Below, one piece after another: positions 41,831 through 58,735 of a stretch of 64,000 nt of DNA. Positions within the stretch are counted from its first letter, which is position 1; every line of letters starts with the position of its first letter. The notes beneath the pieces were generated by a model. It saw nothing but the letters and a program-made list of their open reading frames with translations, was not told the origin of the DNA and searched no databases. The stretch lies in assembly GCF_910591885.1 (NCBI RefSeq), contig NW_025963561.1, positions 1 to 64,000 of the forward strand, in the 5' to 3' direction. The position numbers and the translations under genes were made by a program. Source of the stretch: Bombus terrestris (Eukaryota; Arthropoda; Insecta; Hymenoptera; Apidae).

Positions 41831-43580
41831 GTATATAACGTTATACGACATAACGTAATAGAATATAACGTTATAGGTTATAACGTAATAGAATATAACG
41901 TTATTGGTTATAACGTAATAGTATATAACGTTATACGTCATATAGTGATGCAATATATCGTTATACGTCATATAGTGAGGAGATTAAACGTTATAGGCCC
42001 TATAGTGATGGAATATAACGTTATACATTCTGACGTAATAGCATATAACGTTATATGTCATAACGTAATAGTATATAACCTTATACATCATATAGTGATG
42101 CAATATAACGTTAAACGTTATAACGTAATAGTATATAACGTTATACGTCATATAGTGATGCAATATATCGTTATACGTCATATAGTGATGCAATATAATG
42201 TTATACCTCATATTGTGATGCGATATAATTTTATACGTTATAACATACTTGTATACAACGCGATACGTCATAACGTAATAGTATATAACGTTATACGTCA
42301 ATACAGTGATGCAATATATTGTTATACGACCGAAAGAGAGGCAATAAAACGTTATACGTCATATAGTGATGCGATATAACGTTATACGTCATAACGTAAT
42401 AGTATAAAACATCGTACGTCATATAGTGATGCGATATAACGTTAAACGTAATAACGTAATGGTATATAACGCTATTCGTCATATAGTGGTGCACTATAAC
42501 GTTATAGGTCCTACAGTGATGGAATATAACGTTATACATTATAACGTAATAGTATATAACGTTATACGTCATAACGTAATAGTATATAACGTTATACGTC
42601 ATAACGTAAAAGTATATAACGTTATGCATCATATAGTACTGCAATATAACGGGAAACGTTATAACGTAATAGTATAAAACATCGCACGTCGTATAGTGAT
42701 GCGATATAACGTTATACGTAATAACGTAATGGTACATAACGCTATACGTCATATAGTGGTGCACTATAACGTTATAGGTCCTACAGTGATGGAATATAAC
42801 GTTATACATTATAACGTAATAGCATATAACGTTATACGCCATATAGTGATGCAATATGTCGGTATACGTCCTATAGTTATGCAATACAAAGTTATACCTT
42901 GTAATCTAATAGTATATGACGTTATACCTTACAATGTAATAGTATATAACGTTATACGTCATATAGTGATGCAATATATCGTTATACGTCATATAGTGAT
43001 GCGATATAACGTTATACGTCATAACGCAATAGTATATAATGTTATACGTAATAACGTAATAGTATACAACGCTATACGTCATATAGTGGTGCACTATAAC
43101 GTTATAGGTCCTACAGTGATGGGATATAACGTTATACGTCATATAGTGGTGCATTATAACGTTAAACGTTATAACGTAATACTATAAAACATCGTACGTC
43201 ATATAGTGATGCGATATAACGTTAAACGTAATAACGTAATGGTATATAACGCTATACGTCATATAGTGGTGCACTATAACGTTATAGGTCCTACAGTGAT
43301 GGAATATAACGTTATACATTATAACGTAATAGTACATAACGTTATACGTCATATAGTGGTGCAATATAACGTTATAGGTCTTATAGTGATGGCATATAAC
43401 GTTAGACGTCATAACGTAATAGTATATAACGTTATACGTCATATAGTGGTGCAATATAACGTTATAGGTCTTATAGTGATGGCATATAACGTTATACATT
43501 ATAACGTAATAGTATATAACGTTATACGTCATATAGTGGTGCAATATAACGTTATAGGTCCTATAGTGATGGAATATAAC

Positions 43581-44080
43581 GTTATACGTCATAACGTAAT
43601 AGTATATAACGTTATAGGTCATATAGTGGTGCAATATAACGTTATAGGTCTCATAGTGATGGAATATAACGTTATACATTATAACGTAATAGTATATAAC
43701 GTTATACGTCATATAGTGGTGCAATATAACGTTATAGGTCCTATAGTGATGGAATATAACGTTATACATTATAACGTAATAGTATATAACGTTATACGTC
43801 AGAACGTAATAGTAAATAACGTTATACGTCATATAGTGATGCAATATATCGTTATACGTCATATAGTGATGCGATATAACGTTATAGGTCCTATAGTGAT
43901 GGAATATAACGTTATAGTGTAAAACGTAATAATACATAACGTTATACGTCATAACGTAATGGCATATAACGTTATACGTCATATAGTGGTGCAATATAAC
44001 GTTATAGGCCTTATAGTGATGGAATATAACGTTATACATTATAACGTAATAGTATATAACGTTATACGTCATAGCTTAGT
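43581..44080. repeat. 540-bp period duplication W, copy 1
   Basis: This block is followed at exactly 540 bp (18 units) by 44121-44620. From 43621 to 44040 I found no difference from 44161-44580. Shared private marks are GTCAGAACGTAATAGTAAAT near 43799 and GTTATAGTGTAAAACG near 43911. Confidence 0.9.
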
Positions 44081-44120
44081 AGTATATAACGTTATACTTC
44101 ATAACGTAATAGTATATAAT

Positions 44121-44620
44121 GTTATACGTCATAACGTAATAGTATATAACGTTATAGGTCATATAGTGGTGCAATATAACGTTATAGGTCTCATAGTGAT
44201 GGAATATAACGTTATACATTATAACGTAATAGTATATAACGTTATACGTCATATAGTGGTGCAATATAACGTTATAGGTCCTATAGTGATGGAATATAAC
44301 GTTATACATTATAACGTAATAGTATATAACGTTATACGTCAGAACGTAATAGTAAATAACGTTATACGTCATATAGTGATGCAATATATCGTTATACGTC
44401 ATATAGTGATGCGATATAACGTTATAGGTCCTATAGTGATGGAATATAACGTTATAGTGTAAAACGTAATAATACATAACGTTATACGTCATAACGTAAT
44501 GGCATATAACGTTATACGTCATATAGTGGTGCAATATAACGTTATAGGCCTTATAGTGATGGAATATAACGTTATACATTATAACGTAATAGTATATAAC
44601 GTTATACGTCATAACGTAAT
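44121..44620. repeat. 540-bp period duplication W, copy 2
   Basis: This is an identical copy of 43581-44080 over at least 420 bp. The copies begin to differ at about 44620, where ATAACGTAATAG replaces the ATAGCTTAGTAG seen at about 44071. Confidence 0.9.
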
Positions 44621-44999
44621 AGTATATAACGTTAGACGTCATAACGTAATAGTATATAACGTTATACGTCATATAGTGGTGCAATATAACGTTATAGGTC
44701 TTATAGTGATGGCATATAACGTTATACATTATAACGTAATAGTATATAACGTTATACGTCATATAGTGGTGCAATATAACATTATAGGTCCTATAGTGAT
44801 GGAATATAACGTTATACATTATAACGTAATAGTATATAACGTTATACGTCATAACGTAATAGTATATAACGTTATACGTCATATAGTGATGCAATATATC
44901 GTTATACGTCATATAGTGATGCGATATAACGTTATAGGTCCTATAGTGATGGAATATAACGTTATAGTATAAAACGTAATAATACATAACGTTATACGT

Positions 45000-45990
45000 C
45001 ATAACGTAATAGTATATAACGTTATACGTCATATAGTGGTGCAATATAACGTTATAGGCCTTATAGTGATGGAATATAACGTTATACATTATAACGTAAT
45101 AGTATATAACGTTATACGTCATAACGTAATAGCACATAACGTTATACGTCATAACGTAATAGTATATAACGTTATACGTCATATAGTGGTGCAATATAAC
45201 GTTATAGGCCTTATAGTGATGGAATATAACGTTATACATTATAACGTAATATTATATGACGTTATACGTCATAACGTAATAGTATATAACGTTATAGGCC
45301 TTATAGTGATGGAATATAACGTTATACATTATAACGTAATAGTATATAACATTATACGTCATAACGTAATAGTACATAACGTTATACGTAATAACGTAAT
45401 AGTATATAACGTTATACGTCATATAGTGGTTGCAATATAACGTTATAGGTCCTATAGTAATGGAATATAATGTTATACATTATAACGTAATAATATATAA
45501 CGTTATGCATCATATAGTAATGCAACATAACGCTAAACGTTATAACGTAATAGTATAAAACATCGTACGTCATATAGTGATGCGATATAACGTTATACGT
45601 AATAACGTAATAGTATATAACGTTATACGTCATATTGTGATGCGATATAACTTTATACGTTATAACATAATTGTATATAACGTGATACGTCATATAGTGG
45701 TGCAATATATCGTTATACGTCATATAATGATGCGATATAACGTTATACCATATAACCTAATAGTAAATAACGCTATACGACATAACGTAATAGAATATAA
45801 CGTTATAGGTTATAACGTAATAGTATATAACGTTATACCTCATATTGTGATGCGATATAACTTCATACGTTATAACATAATTGTATATAACGTGATACGT
45901 CATAACGTAATAGTATATAACGTTATACGTCATATAGTGGTGCAATATAACGTTATAGGTCCTATAGTGATGGAATATAACGTTATACAT
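45000..45990. repeat. Module X1 (first of four)
   Basis: This unit matches 46411-47400 at 1,411 bp. It carries GTAATAGCACATAAC near 45126, an ATTATATGACG Z variant near 45250 and the 31-bp unit at 45430. Related partial copies lie near 47660-48120 and 49070-49530. Confidence 0.82.
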
Positions 45991-46410
45991 TATAACGTAA
46001 TAGTATATAACGTTTTACGTCGTAACGTAATAGTATATAACGTTATACGTCATAACGTAATAGTACATAACGTTATAGGTCATATAGTGGTGCAATATAA
46101 CGTTATAGGTCTCATAGTGATGGAATATAACGTTATACATTATAACGTAATAGTATATAACGTTATACGTCATATAGTGGTGCAATATAACGTTATAGGT
46201 CCTATAGTGATGGAATATAACGTTATACATTATAACGTAATAGTATATAACGTTATACGTCATAACGCAATAGTATATAACGTTATACGTCATATAGTGA
46301 TGCAATATATCGTTATACGTCATATAGTGATGCGATGTAACGTTATAGGTCCTATAGTGATGGAATATAACGTTATAGTATAAAACGTAATAATACATAA
46401 CGTTATACGT

Positions 46411-47400
46411 CATAACGTAATAGTATATAACGTTATACGTCATATAGTGGTGCAACTTAACGTTATAGGCCTTATAGTGATGGAATATAACGTTATACAT
46501 TATAACGTAATAGTATATAACGTTATACGTCATAACGTAATAGCACATAACGTTATACGTCATAACGTAATAGTATATAACGTTATACGTCATATAGTGG
46601 TGCAATATAACGTTATAGGCCTTATAGTGATGGAATATAACGTTATACATTATAACGTAATATTATATGACGTTATACGTCATAACGTAATAGTATATAA
46701 CGTTATAGGCCTTATAGTGATGGAATATAACGTTATACATTATAACGTAATAGTATATAACATTATACGTCATAACGTAATAGTACATAACGTTATACGT
46801 AATAACGTAATAGTATATAACGTTATACGTCATATAGTGGTTGCAATATAACGTTATAGGTCCTATAGTAATGGAATATAATGTTATACATTATAACGTA
46901 ATAATATATAACGTTATGCATCATATAGTAATGCAACATAACGCTAAACGTTATAACGTAATAGTATAAAACATCGTACGTCATATAGTGATGCGATATA
47001 ACGTTATACGTCATAACGTAATAGTATATAACGTTATACGTCATATTGTGATGCGATATAACTTTATACGTTATAACATAATTGTATATAACGTGATACG
47101 TCATATAGTGGTGCAATATATCGTTATACGTCATATAATGATGCGATATAACGTTATACCATATAACCTAATAGTAAATAACGTTATACGACATAACGTA
47201 ATAGAATATAACGTTATAGGTTATAACGTAATAGTATATAACGTTATACCTCATATTGTGATGCGATATAACTTCATACGTTATAACATAATTGTATATA
47301 ACGTGATACGTCATAACGTAATAGTATATAACGTTATACGTCATATAGTGGTGCAATATAACGTTATAGGTCCTATAGTGATGGAATATAACGTTATACA
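46411..47400. repeat. Module X2
   Basis: This is the second copy of the module, 47 units plus 1 base after X1, with its own 31-bp unit at 46841. It differs from X1 by CAACTTAACG near 46453, which is shared with X3 and X4. X2, X3 and X4 are therefore closer to each other than to X1. Confidence 0.82.
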
Positions 47401-47489
47401 TTATAACGTAATAGTATATAACGTTATACGTCATATAGTGGTGCAATATAACGTTATAGGTCCTATAGTGATGGAATATAACGTTATAC

Positions 47490-48120
47490 ATTATAACGTA
47501 ATAGTATATAACGTTATACGTCATAACGTAATAGTATATAACGTTATACGTCATATAGTGATGCAATATATCGTTATACGTCATATAGTGATGCGATGTA
47601 ACGTTATAGGTCCTATAGTGATGGAATATAACGTTATAGTATAAAACGTAATAATACATAACGTTATACGTCATAACGTAATAGTATATAACGTTATACG
47701 TCATATAGTGGTGCAACTTAACGTTATAGGCCTTATAGTGATGGAATATAACGTTATACATTATAACGTAATAGTATATAACGTTATACGTCATAACGTA
47801 ATAGCACATAACGTTATACGTCATAACGTAATAGTATATAACGTTATACGTCATATAGTGGTGCAATATAACGTTATAGGACTTATAGTGATGGAATATA
47901 ACGTTATACATTATAACGTAATATTATATAACGTTATACGTCATAACGTAATAGTATATAACGTTATAGGCCTTATAGTGATGGAATATAACGTTATACA
48001 TTATAACGTAATAGTATATAACATTATACGTCATAACGTAATAGTACATAACGTTATACGTAATAACGTATTAGTATATAACGTTATACGTCATATAGTG
48101 GTTGCAATATAACGTTATAG
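47490..48120. repeat. Module X3 (partial)
   Basis: This copy matches X2 at 1,261 bp and X4 at 1,410 bp. It ends in a 31-bp unit at 48102. It has GTATTAGTATAT near 48068, shared with X4 (49478) and with 52148. Confidence 0.82.
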
Positions 48121-48899
48121 GTCCTATAGTGATGGAATATAACGTTATACATTATAACGTAATAGTATATAACGTATACGTCATAACGTAATAGTATATA
48201 ACGTTATACGTCATATAGTGATGCAATATAATGTTATACCTCATATTGTGATGCGATATAATTTTATACGTTATAACATAATTGTATATAACGTGATACG
48301 TCATAACGTAATAGTATATAACGTTATGCGACATATAGTGTTGCAATATATCGTTATACGACCGAAAGAGAGGCAATAAAACGTCATACGTCATATAGTG
48401 ATGCGATATAACGTTATACGTAATTACGAAATAGTATATAACGTTATACGCCATATTGTGATGCAATATATCGTTATACGTCCTATAGTTATGCAATACA
48501 ACGTTATACCTTATAACCTAACAATATATGACGTTATACCTTATAACGTAATAGTATACAACGTTATACGTCATATAGTGGTGCAATATAACGTTATAGG
48601 CCTTATAGTGATGGAATATAACGTTATACATTATAACGTAATAGTATATAACGTTTTACGTCATAACGTAATAGTATATCACGTTATGCATCATATAGTA
48701 ATGCAACATAACGCTAAACGTTATAACGTAATAGTATAAAACATCGTACGTCATAGAGTGATGCGATATAACGTTATACGTAATAACGTAATAGTATATA
48801 ACGTTTTACGTCATAACGTAATAGTATATAACGTTCTACGTCATATAGTGGTGCAATATAACGTTATAGGTCCTATAGTGATGGAATATAACGTTATAC

Positions 48900-49530
48900 A
48901 TTATAACGTAATAGTATATAACGTTATACGTCATAACGTAATAGTATATAACGTTATACGTCATATAGTGATGCAATATATCGTTATACGTCATATAGTG
49001 ATGCGATGTAACGTTATAGGTCCTATAGTGATGGAATATAACGTTATAGTATAAAACGTAATAATACATAACGTTATACGTCATAACGTAATAGTATATA
49101 ACGTTATACGTCATATAGTGGTGCAACTTAACGTTATAGGCCTTATAGTGATGGAATATAACGTTATACATTATAACGTAATAGTATATAACGTTATACG
49201 TCATAACGTAATAGCACATAACGTTATACGTCATAACGTAATAGTATATAACGTTATACGTCATATAGTGTTGCAATATAACGTTATAGGCCTTATAGTG
49301 ATGGAATATAACGTTATACATTATAACGTAATATTATATAACGTTATACGTCATAACGTAATAGTATATAACGTTATAGGCCTTATAGTGATGGAATATA
49401 ACGTTATACATTATAACGTAATAGTATATAACATTATACGTCATAACGTAATAGTACATAACGTTATACGTAATAACGTATTAGTATATAACGTTATACG
49501 TCATATAGTGGTTGCAATATAACGTTATAG
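48900..49530. repeat. Module X4 (partial)
   Basis: This is the fourth copy, 1,410 bp after X3, with its 31-bp unit at 49512. Between X3 and X4 lies a segment (48120-48740) that recurs at 49770-50390 (offset 1,650) and contains marker G at 48360 and 50010. Confidence 0.82.
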
Positions 49531-52500
49531 GTCCTATAGTGATGGAATATAACGTTATACATTATAACGTAATAATATATAACGTTATGCATCATATAGT
49601 AATGCAACATAACGCTAAACGTTATAACGTAATAGTATAAAACATCGTACGTCATATAGTGATGCGATATAACGTTATACGTAATAACGTAATAGTATAT
49701 AGCGTTTTACGTCATAACGTAATCGTATATAACGTTGTACGTCATATAGTGGTGCAATATAACGTTATAGGTCCTATAGTGATGGAATATAACGTTATAC
49801 ATTATAACGTAATAGTATATAACGTATACGTCATAACGTAATAGTATATAACGTTATACGTCATATAGTGATGCAATATAATGTTATACCTCATATTGTG
49901 ATGCGATATAATTTTATACGTTATAACATAATTGTATATAACGTGATACGTCATAACGTAATAGTATATAACGTTATGCGACATATAGTGTTGCAATATA
50001 TCGTTATACGACCGAAAGAGAGGCAATAAAACGTCATACGTCATATAGTGATGCGATATAACGTTATACGTAATTACGTAATAGTATATAACGTTATACG
50101 CCATATTGTGATGCAATATATCGTTATACGTCCTATAGTTATGCAATACAACGTTATACCTTATAACCTAACAATATATGACGTTATACCTTATAACGTA
50201 ATAGTATACAACGTTATACGTCATATAGTGGTGCAATATAACGTTATAGGCCTTATAGTGATGGAATATAACGCTATACATTATAACGTAATAGTATATA
50301 ACGTTTTACGTCATAACGTAATAGTATATAACGTTATGCATCATATAGTAATGCAACATAACGCTAAACGTTATAACGTAATAGTATAAAACATCGTACG
50401 TCATAGAGTGATGCGATATAACGTTATACGTAATAACGTAATAGTATATAACGTTTTACGTCATAACGTAATAGTATATAACGTTCTACGTCATATAGTG
50501 GTGCAATGAAACGTTATAGGTCCTATAGTGATGGAATATAACGTTATACATTATAACGTAATAGTAAATAACGTTATACGTTATAACGTAATAGTATGTA
50601 ACGTTATACGTCATATAGTGATGCAATATATCGTTATACGTCATATAGTGATGCGATATAATGTTATATCATATAACCTAATAGTATATAACGTTATACG
50701 ACATAACGTAATAGAATATAACGTTATAGGTTATAACGTAATAGTATATAACGTTATACGTCATATAGTGATGCAATATATCGTTATGCGTCATATAGTG
50801 AGGAGATTAAACGTTATAGGGCCTATAGTGATGGAATAGAACGCTATACATTCTGACGTAATAGCATATAACGTTATATGTCATAACGTAATAGTATATA
50901 ACCTTATACATCATATAGTGATGCAATATAACGTTAAACGTTACAACGTAATAGTATATAACGTTATACGTCATATAGTGATGCAATATAATGTTATACC
51001 TCATATTGTGATGCGATATAATTTTATACGTTATAACATAATTGTATACAACGCGATACGTCATAACGTAATAGTATATAATGTTATACGTCATACAGTG
51101 ATGCAATATATCGTTATACGACCGAAAGAGAGGCAATAAAACGTTATACGTCATATAGTGATGCGATATAACGTTATACGTCATAACGCAATAGTATATA
51201 ACGTTATACGTAATAACGTAATAGTATACAACGCTATACGTCATATAGTGGTGCACTATAACGTTATAGGTCCTACAGTGATGGGATATAACGTTATACG
51301 TCATATAGTGGTGCATTATAACGTTAAACGTTATAACGTAATACTATAAAACATCGTACGTCATATAGTGATGCGATATTACGTTAAACGTAATAACGTA
51401 ATGGTATATAACGCTATACGTCATATAGTGGTGCACTATAACGTTATAGGTCCTACAGTGATGGAATATAACGTTATACATTATAACGTAATAGTACATA
51501 ACGTTATACGTCATAACGTAATAGTATATATCGTTATACGTCATATAGTGCTGCAATATCACGTTAAAGTCCTTATAGTGATGGAATATAACGTTATACA
51601 TTATAACGTAATAGTATATAACGTATACGTCATAACGTAATAGTATATAACGTTATACGTCATAACGTAATAGTATATAACGTTATACGTCATACAGTGG
51701 TGCAATATAACGTTATAGGTCTCATAGTGATGGAATATAACGTTATACATTATAACGTAATAGTATATGACGTTATACGTCATAACGTAATAGTATATAA
51801 CGTTATAGGCCTTATAGTGATGGAATATAACGTTATACATTATAACGTAATAGTATATAACATTATACGTCATAACGTAATAGTACATAACGTTATACGT
51901 AATAACGTGATAGTATATAACGTTATACGTCATATAGTGGTTGCAATATAACGTTATAGGCCTTATAGTGATGGAATATAACGTTATACATTATAACGTA
52001 ATATTATATAACGTTATACGTCATAACGTAATAGTATATAACGTTATAGGCCTTATAGTGATGGAATATAACGTTATACATTATAACGTAATAGTATATA
52101 ACATTATACGTCATAACGTAATAGTACATAACGTTATACGTAATAACGTATTAGTATATAACGTTATACGTCATATAGTGGTTGCAATATAACGTTATAG
52201 GTCCTATAGTGATGGAATATAACGTTATACATTAAAACGTAATAATATATAACGTTATGCATCATATAGTAATGCAACATAACGCTAAACGTTATAACGT
52301 AATAGTATAAAACATCGTACGTCATATAGTGATGCGATATAACGTTATACGTAATAACGTAATAGTATATAACGTTATACGTCATATTGTGATGCGATAT
52401 AACTTCATACGTTATAACATAATTGTATATAACGTGATTCGTCATAACGTAATAGTATATAACGTTATACGTCATATAGTGTTTGCAATATATCGTTATA

Positions 52501-55500
52501 CGACCGAAAGAGAGGCAATAAAACGTCATACGTCATATAGTGATGCGATATAACGTTATACGTAATTACGTAATAGTATATAACGTTATACGCCATATTG
52601 TGATGCAATATATCGTTATACGTCCTATAGTTATGCAATACAACGTTATACCTTATAACCTAACAATATATGACGTTATACCTTATAACGTAATATTATA
52701 CAACGTTATACGTCATATAGTGGTGCAATATAACGTTATAGGCCTTATAGTGATGGAATATAACGTTATACATTATAACGTAATAGTATATAACGTTATA
52801 CGTCATAACGTAATAGTATATAACGTTATGCATCATATAGTAATGCAACATAACGCTAAACGTTATAACGTAATAGTATAAAATATCGTACGTCATATAG
52901 TGATGCGTATAACGTTATACGTAATAACGTAATAGTACATAACGTTTTACGTCATAACGTAATAGTATATAACGTTATACGTCATATAGTGTTGCAATAT
53001 CACGTTAAAGGCCTTATAGTGATGGAATATAACGTTAAACATTATAACGTAATAGTATATAACGTATACGTCATAACGTAATAGTATATAACGTTAGACG
53101 TCATAACGTAATAGTATATAACTTTATACGTCATATAGTGGTGCAATATAACGTTATAGGCCTTATAGTGATGGAATATAACGTTATACATTATAACGTA
53201 ATAGTATATAACGTTATACGTCATAACGTAATAGTACATAACGTTATACGTCATAACGTAATAGTATATAACGTTATACGTCATACAGTGGTGCAATATA
53301 ACGTTATAGGTCTTATAGTGATGGCATATAACGTTATACATTATAACGTAATAGTATATAACGTTTTACGTCGTAACGTAATAGTATATAACGTTATACG
53401 TCATAACGTAATAGTATATAACGTTATAGGTCATATAGTGGTGCAATATAACGTTATAGGTCTCATAGTGATGGAATATAACGTTATACATTATGACGTA
53501 ATAGTATATAACGTTATACGTCATATAGTGGTGCAATATAACGTTATTGGTCCTATAGTGATGGAATATAACGTTATACATTATAACGTAATAGTATATA
53601 ACGTTATACGTCATAACGTAATAGTATATAACGTTATATGTCATATAGTGATGCAATATATCGTTATACGTCATATAGTGATGCGCTATAACGTTATAGG
53701 TCCTATAGTGATGGAATATAACGTTATAGTATAAAACGTAATATTACATAAAGTTATACGTCATAACGTAATAGTATATAACGTTATACGTCATATAGTG
53801 GTGCAATATAACGTTATAGGCCTTATAGTGATGGAATATAACGTTATACATTATAACGTAATAGTATATAACGTTATACGTCATAACGTAATAGTACATA
53901 ACGTTATACGTCATAACGTAATAGTATATAACGTTATACGTCATATAGTGGTGCAATATAACGTTATAGGCCTTATAGTGATGGAATATAACGTTATACA
54001 TTATAACGTAATAGTATATAACGTTATACGTCATAACGTAATAGTATATATAGCGTTATAGGCCTTATAGTGATGGAATATAACGTTATACATTATAACG
54101 TAATAGTATATAACATTATACGTCATAACGTAATAGTACATAACGTTATACGTAAGAACGTAATAGTATATAACGTTATACGTCATATAGTGGTTGCAAT
54201 ATAACGTTATAGGTCCTATAGTGGTGGAATATAACGTTATACATTATAACGTAATAATATATAACGTTATGCATCATATAGTAATGCAACATAACGCTAA
54301 ACGTTATAACGTAATAGTATAAGACATCGTACGTCATATAGTGATGCGATATAACGTTATACGTAATAACGTAATAGTATATAACGTTATACGTCATATA
54401 GTGATGCGATATAACGTTATACGTAATAACGTAATAGTATATAACGTTATACGCCATATTGTGATGCAATATATCGTTATACGTCCTATAGTTATGCAAT
54501 ACAACGTTATACCTTATAACCTAACAATATATGGCGTTATACCTTATAACGTAATAGTATACAACGTTATACGTCATACAGTGGTGCAATATAACGTTAT
54601 AGGCCTTATAGTGATGGAATATAACGTTATACATTATAACGTAATAGTATATAACGTTATACGTCATAACGTAATAGTATATAACGTTATGCATCATATA
54701 GTAATGCAACATAACGCTAAACGTTATAACGTAATAGTATAAAATATCGTACGTCATATAGTGATGCGTATAACGTTATACGTAATAACGTAATAGAATA
54801 TAACGTTTTACGTCATAACGTAATAGTATATAACGTTCTACGTCATATAGTGGTGCAATGTAACGTTATAGGTCCTATAGTGATGGAATATAACGTTATA
54901 CATTATAACGTAATAATATATAACGTTATGCATCATATAGTAATGCAACATAACGCTAAACGTTATAACGCAATAGTATAAAACATCGTACGTCATATAG
55001 TGATGCGATATAACGTTATACGTAATAACGTAATAGTATATAACGTTTTACGTCATAACGTAATCGTATATAACGTTGTACGTCATATAGTGGTGCAATA
55101 TAACGTTATAGGTCCTATAGTGATGGAATATAACGTCATACATTATAACGTAATAGTATATAACGTTATACGTTATAACGTAATAGTATATAACGATATA
55201 CGTAATAACGTAATAGTATATAACGCTATACGTCATATAGTGGTGCACTATAACGTTATAGGTCCTACAGTTATGGAATATAACGTTATACGTCATATAG
55301 TGGTGCAATATAACGTTAAACGTTATAACGTAATAGTATAAAACATCGCACGTCATATAGTGATAGGATATAACGTTATACGTAATAACGTAATAGTATA
55401 TAACGTTATACGTCATAACTTAATAGTATATAACGTTATACGTCATATAGTGGTGCAATATAACGTTTTAGGTCTCATAGTGATGGAATATAACGTTATA

Positions 55501-56659
55501 CATTATAACGTAATAGTATATAACGTTATACGCCATAACGTAATAGTATATAACGTTATACGTAATAACGTAATAGTATATAACGTTATACGTCATATAG
55601 TGGTTGCAATATAACGTTATAGGTCCTATAGTGATGGAATATAACGTTATACATTATAACGTAATAATATATAACGTTATGCATCATATAGTAATGCAAC
55701 ATAACGCTAAACGTTATAACGTAATAGTATAAAACATCGTACGTCATATAGTGATGCGATATAACGTTATACGTAAGAACGTAATAGTATATAACGTTTT
55801 ACGTCATAACGTAATAGTATATAACGTTGTACGTCATATAGAGGTGCAATATAACGTTATAGGTCCTATAGTGATGGAATATAACGTTATACATTATAAC
55901 GTAATAGTATATAACGTTATACGTTATAACGTAATAGTATATAACGTTATGCATCATATAGTAATGCAACATAACGCTAAACGTTATAACGTAATAGTAT
56001 AAAACATCGTACGTCATATAGTGATGCGATATAACGTTATACGTAATAACGTAATAGTATATAACGTTTTACGTCATAACGTAATAGTATATAACGTTAT
56101 ACGTAATAACGTAATAGTATATAACGTTATAGGCCTTATAGTGATGGAATATAACGTTATACATTATAACGTAATAGTATATAACGATATACGCCATAAC
56201 GTAATAGTATATAACGTTATGCGTAATAACGTAATAGTATATAACGTTATACGTCATATAGTGGTTGCAATATAACGTTATAGGTCCTATAGTGATGGAA
56301 TATAACGTTATACATTATAACGTAATAGTATATAACGTTATGCATCATATAGTAATGCAACATAACGCTAAACGTTATAACGTAATAGTATAAAACATCG
56401 TACGTCATATAGTGATGCGATATAACGTTATACGTAATAACGTAATAGTATATAACGTTTTACGTCATAACGTAATAGTATATAACGTTATACGTAATAA
56501 CGTAATAGTATACAACGCTATACGTCATATAGTGGTGCACTATAACGTTATAGGTCCTACAGTGATGGAATATAACGTTATACGTCATATAGTGGTGCAT
56601 TATAACGTTAAACGTTATAACGTAATACTATAAAACATCGTACGTCATATAGTGATGCG

Positions 56660-57780
56660 ATATAACGTTAAACGTAATAACGTAATGGTATATAACGCTA
56701 TACGTCATATAGTGGTGCACTATAACGTTATAGGTCCTACAGTGATGGAATATAACGTTATACATTATAACGTAATAGTATATAACGTTATACGCCATAT
56801 AGTGATGCAATATATCGTTATACGTCATATAGTGATGCGATATAACGTTATAGGTCCTATAGTGATGGAATATAACGTTATAGTATATAACGTAATAGTA
56901 CATAACGTTATACGTCATAACGTAATAGTATATAACGTTATACGTCATATAGTGGTGCAATATCACGTTAAAGGCCTTATAGTGATGGAATACAACGTTA
57001 TACATTATAACGTAATAGTATATAACGTATACGTCATAACGTAATAGTATATAACGTTATACGTCATAACGTAATAGTATATAACGTTATACGTCATACA
57101 GTGGTGCAATATAACGTTATAGGTCTTATAGTGATGGCATATAACGTTATACATTATAACGTAATAGTATATAACGTTTTACGTCATAACGTAATAGTAT
57201 ATAACGTTATACGTCATAACTTAATAGTATATAACGTTATACGTTATAACGTAATAGTATATAACGTTAGACGTCATAACGTAATAATATATAACGTTAT
57301 ACGTCATATAGTGGTGCAATATAACGTTATAGGTCTTATAGTGATGGCATATAACGTTATAGATTATACCGTAATGGTATATAACGTTTTACGTCGTAAC
57401 GTAATAGTATATAACGTTATACGACATAACGTAATAGTATATAACGTTATAGGTCATATAGTGGTGCAATATAACGTTATAGGTCTCATAGTGATGGAAT
57501 ATAACGTTATACATTATAACGTAATAGTATATAACGTTATACGTCATATAGTGGTGCAATATAATGTTATAGGTCCTATAGTGATGGAATGTAACGTTAT
57601 ACATTATAACGTAATAGTATATAACGTTATACGTCATAACGTAATAGTATATAAAGTTATACGCCATATAGTGATGCAATATATCGTTATACGTCATATA
57701 GTGATACGATATAACGTTATAGGTCCTATAGTGATGGAATATAACGTTATACATTATAACGTAATAGTATATAACGTTAT
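56660..57780. repeat. Dispersed module Z2, copy 2
   Basis: This is the partner of 37540-38660, with the 29-bp unit at 57029 and private changes such as TTATAGATTATACCGTAATGG near 57358. Its presence ~19 kb away shows that segments move over distances much longer than one higher-order unit. Confidence 0.78.
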
Positions 57781-58440
57781 ACGTCATAACGTAATAGTAC
57801 ATAACGTTATACGTCATAACGTAATAGTATATAACGTTATACGTCATATAGTGGTGCAATATAACGGTATAGGCCTTATAGTGATGGAATATAACGTTAT
57901 ACATTATAACGTAATAGTATATAACGTTATACGTCATAACGTAATAGTATATAACGTTATACGTTATAACGTAATAGTATATAACGTTATACGTTATAAC
58001 GTAATAGTATATAACGTTATACGTCATATAGTGATGCAATATATCGTTATACGTCATATAGTGATGCGATATAACGTTATAACGTATAACCTAATAGTAT
58101 ATAACGTTATACGACATAACGTAATATAATGTAACGTTATAGGTTATAACGTAATAGTATATAACGTTATACGTCATATAGTGATGCAATATATCGTTAT
58201 ACGTCATATAGTGCGGAGATTAAACGTGATAGGTCCTATAGTGAGGGAATATAACGTTATACATTCTACCGAAATAGCATATAACGTTATACGTCATAAC
58301 GTAATAGTATATCACCTTATACATCATCTAGTGATGCAATATATCGTTAAACGTTAAAACGTAATAGTATAAAACATCGTACGTCATATAGTCATGCGAT
58401 ATAACGTTATACGTCATATAGTGATGCGATATAACGTTAT

Positions 58441-58620
58441 ACCTCATATTGTGATGCGATATAACTTTATACGTTATAACATAATTGTATTCAACGCGAT
58501 ACGTCATAACGTAATAGTGTATAACGTTATACGTCATATTGTGATGCAATATATCGTTATACGACCGAAAGAGAGGCAATAAAACGTTATACGTCATATA
58601 GTGATGCGATATAACGTTAT
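58441..58620. repeat. Local 357-bp duplication, copy 1
   Basis: A CTCATATTGTGATGCG unit, a TATTCAACGCGATACG unit and marker G (58563) recur in the same order at 58798-58977 (G at 58920). The offset of 357 bp is 12 units minus 3 bases, because an irregular junction lies between the copies. Confidence 0.78.
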
Positions 58621-58735
58621 GCGTCATAACGTAATAGTATATAACGCTATACGTAATAACGTAATAGTATATAACGCTATACGTTATAACGTAATAGTAT
58701 ATAACGTTACACGTCATATAGTGACGCGATATAAC

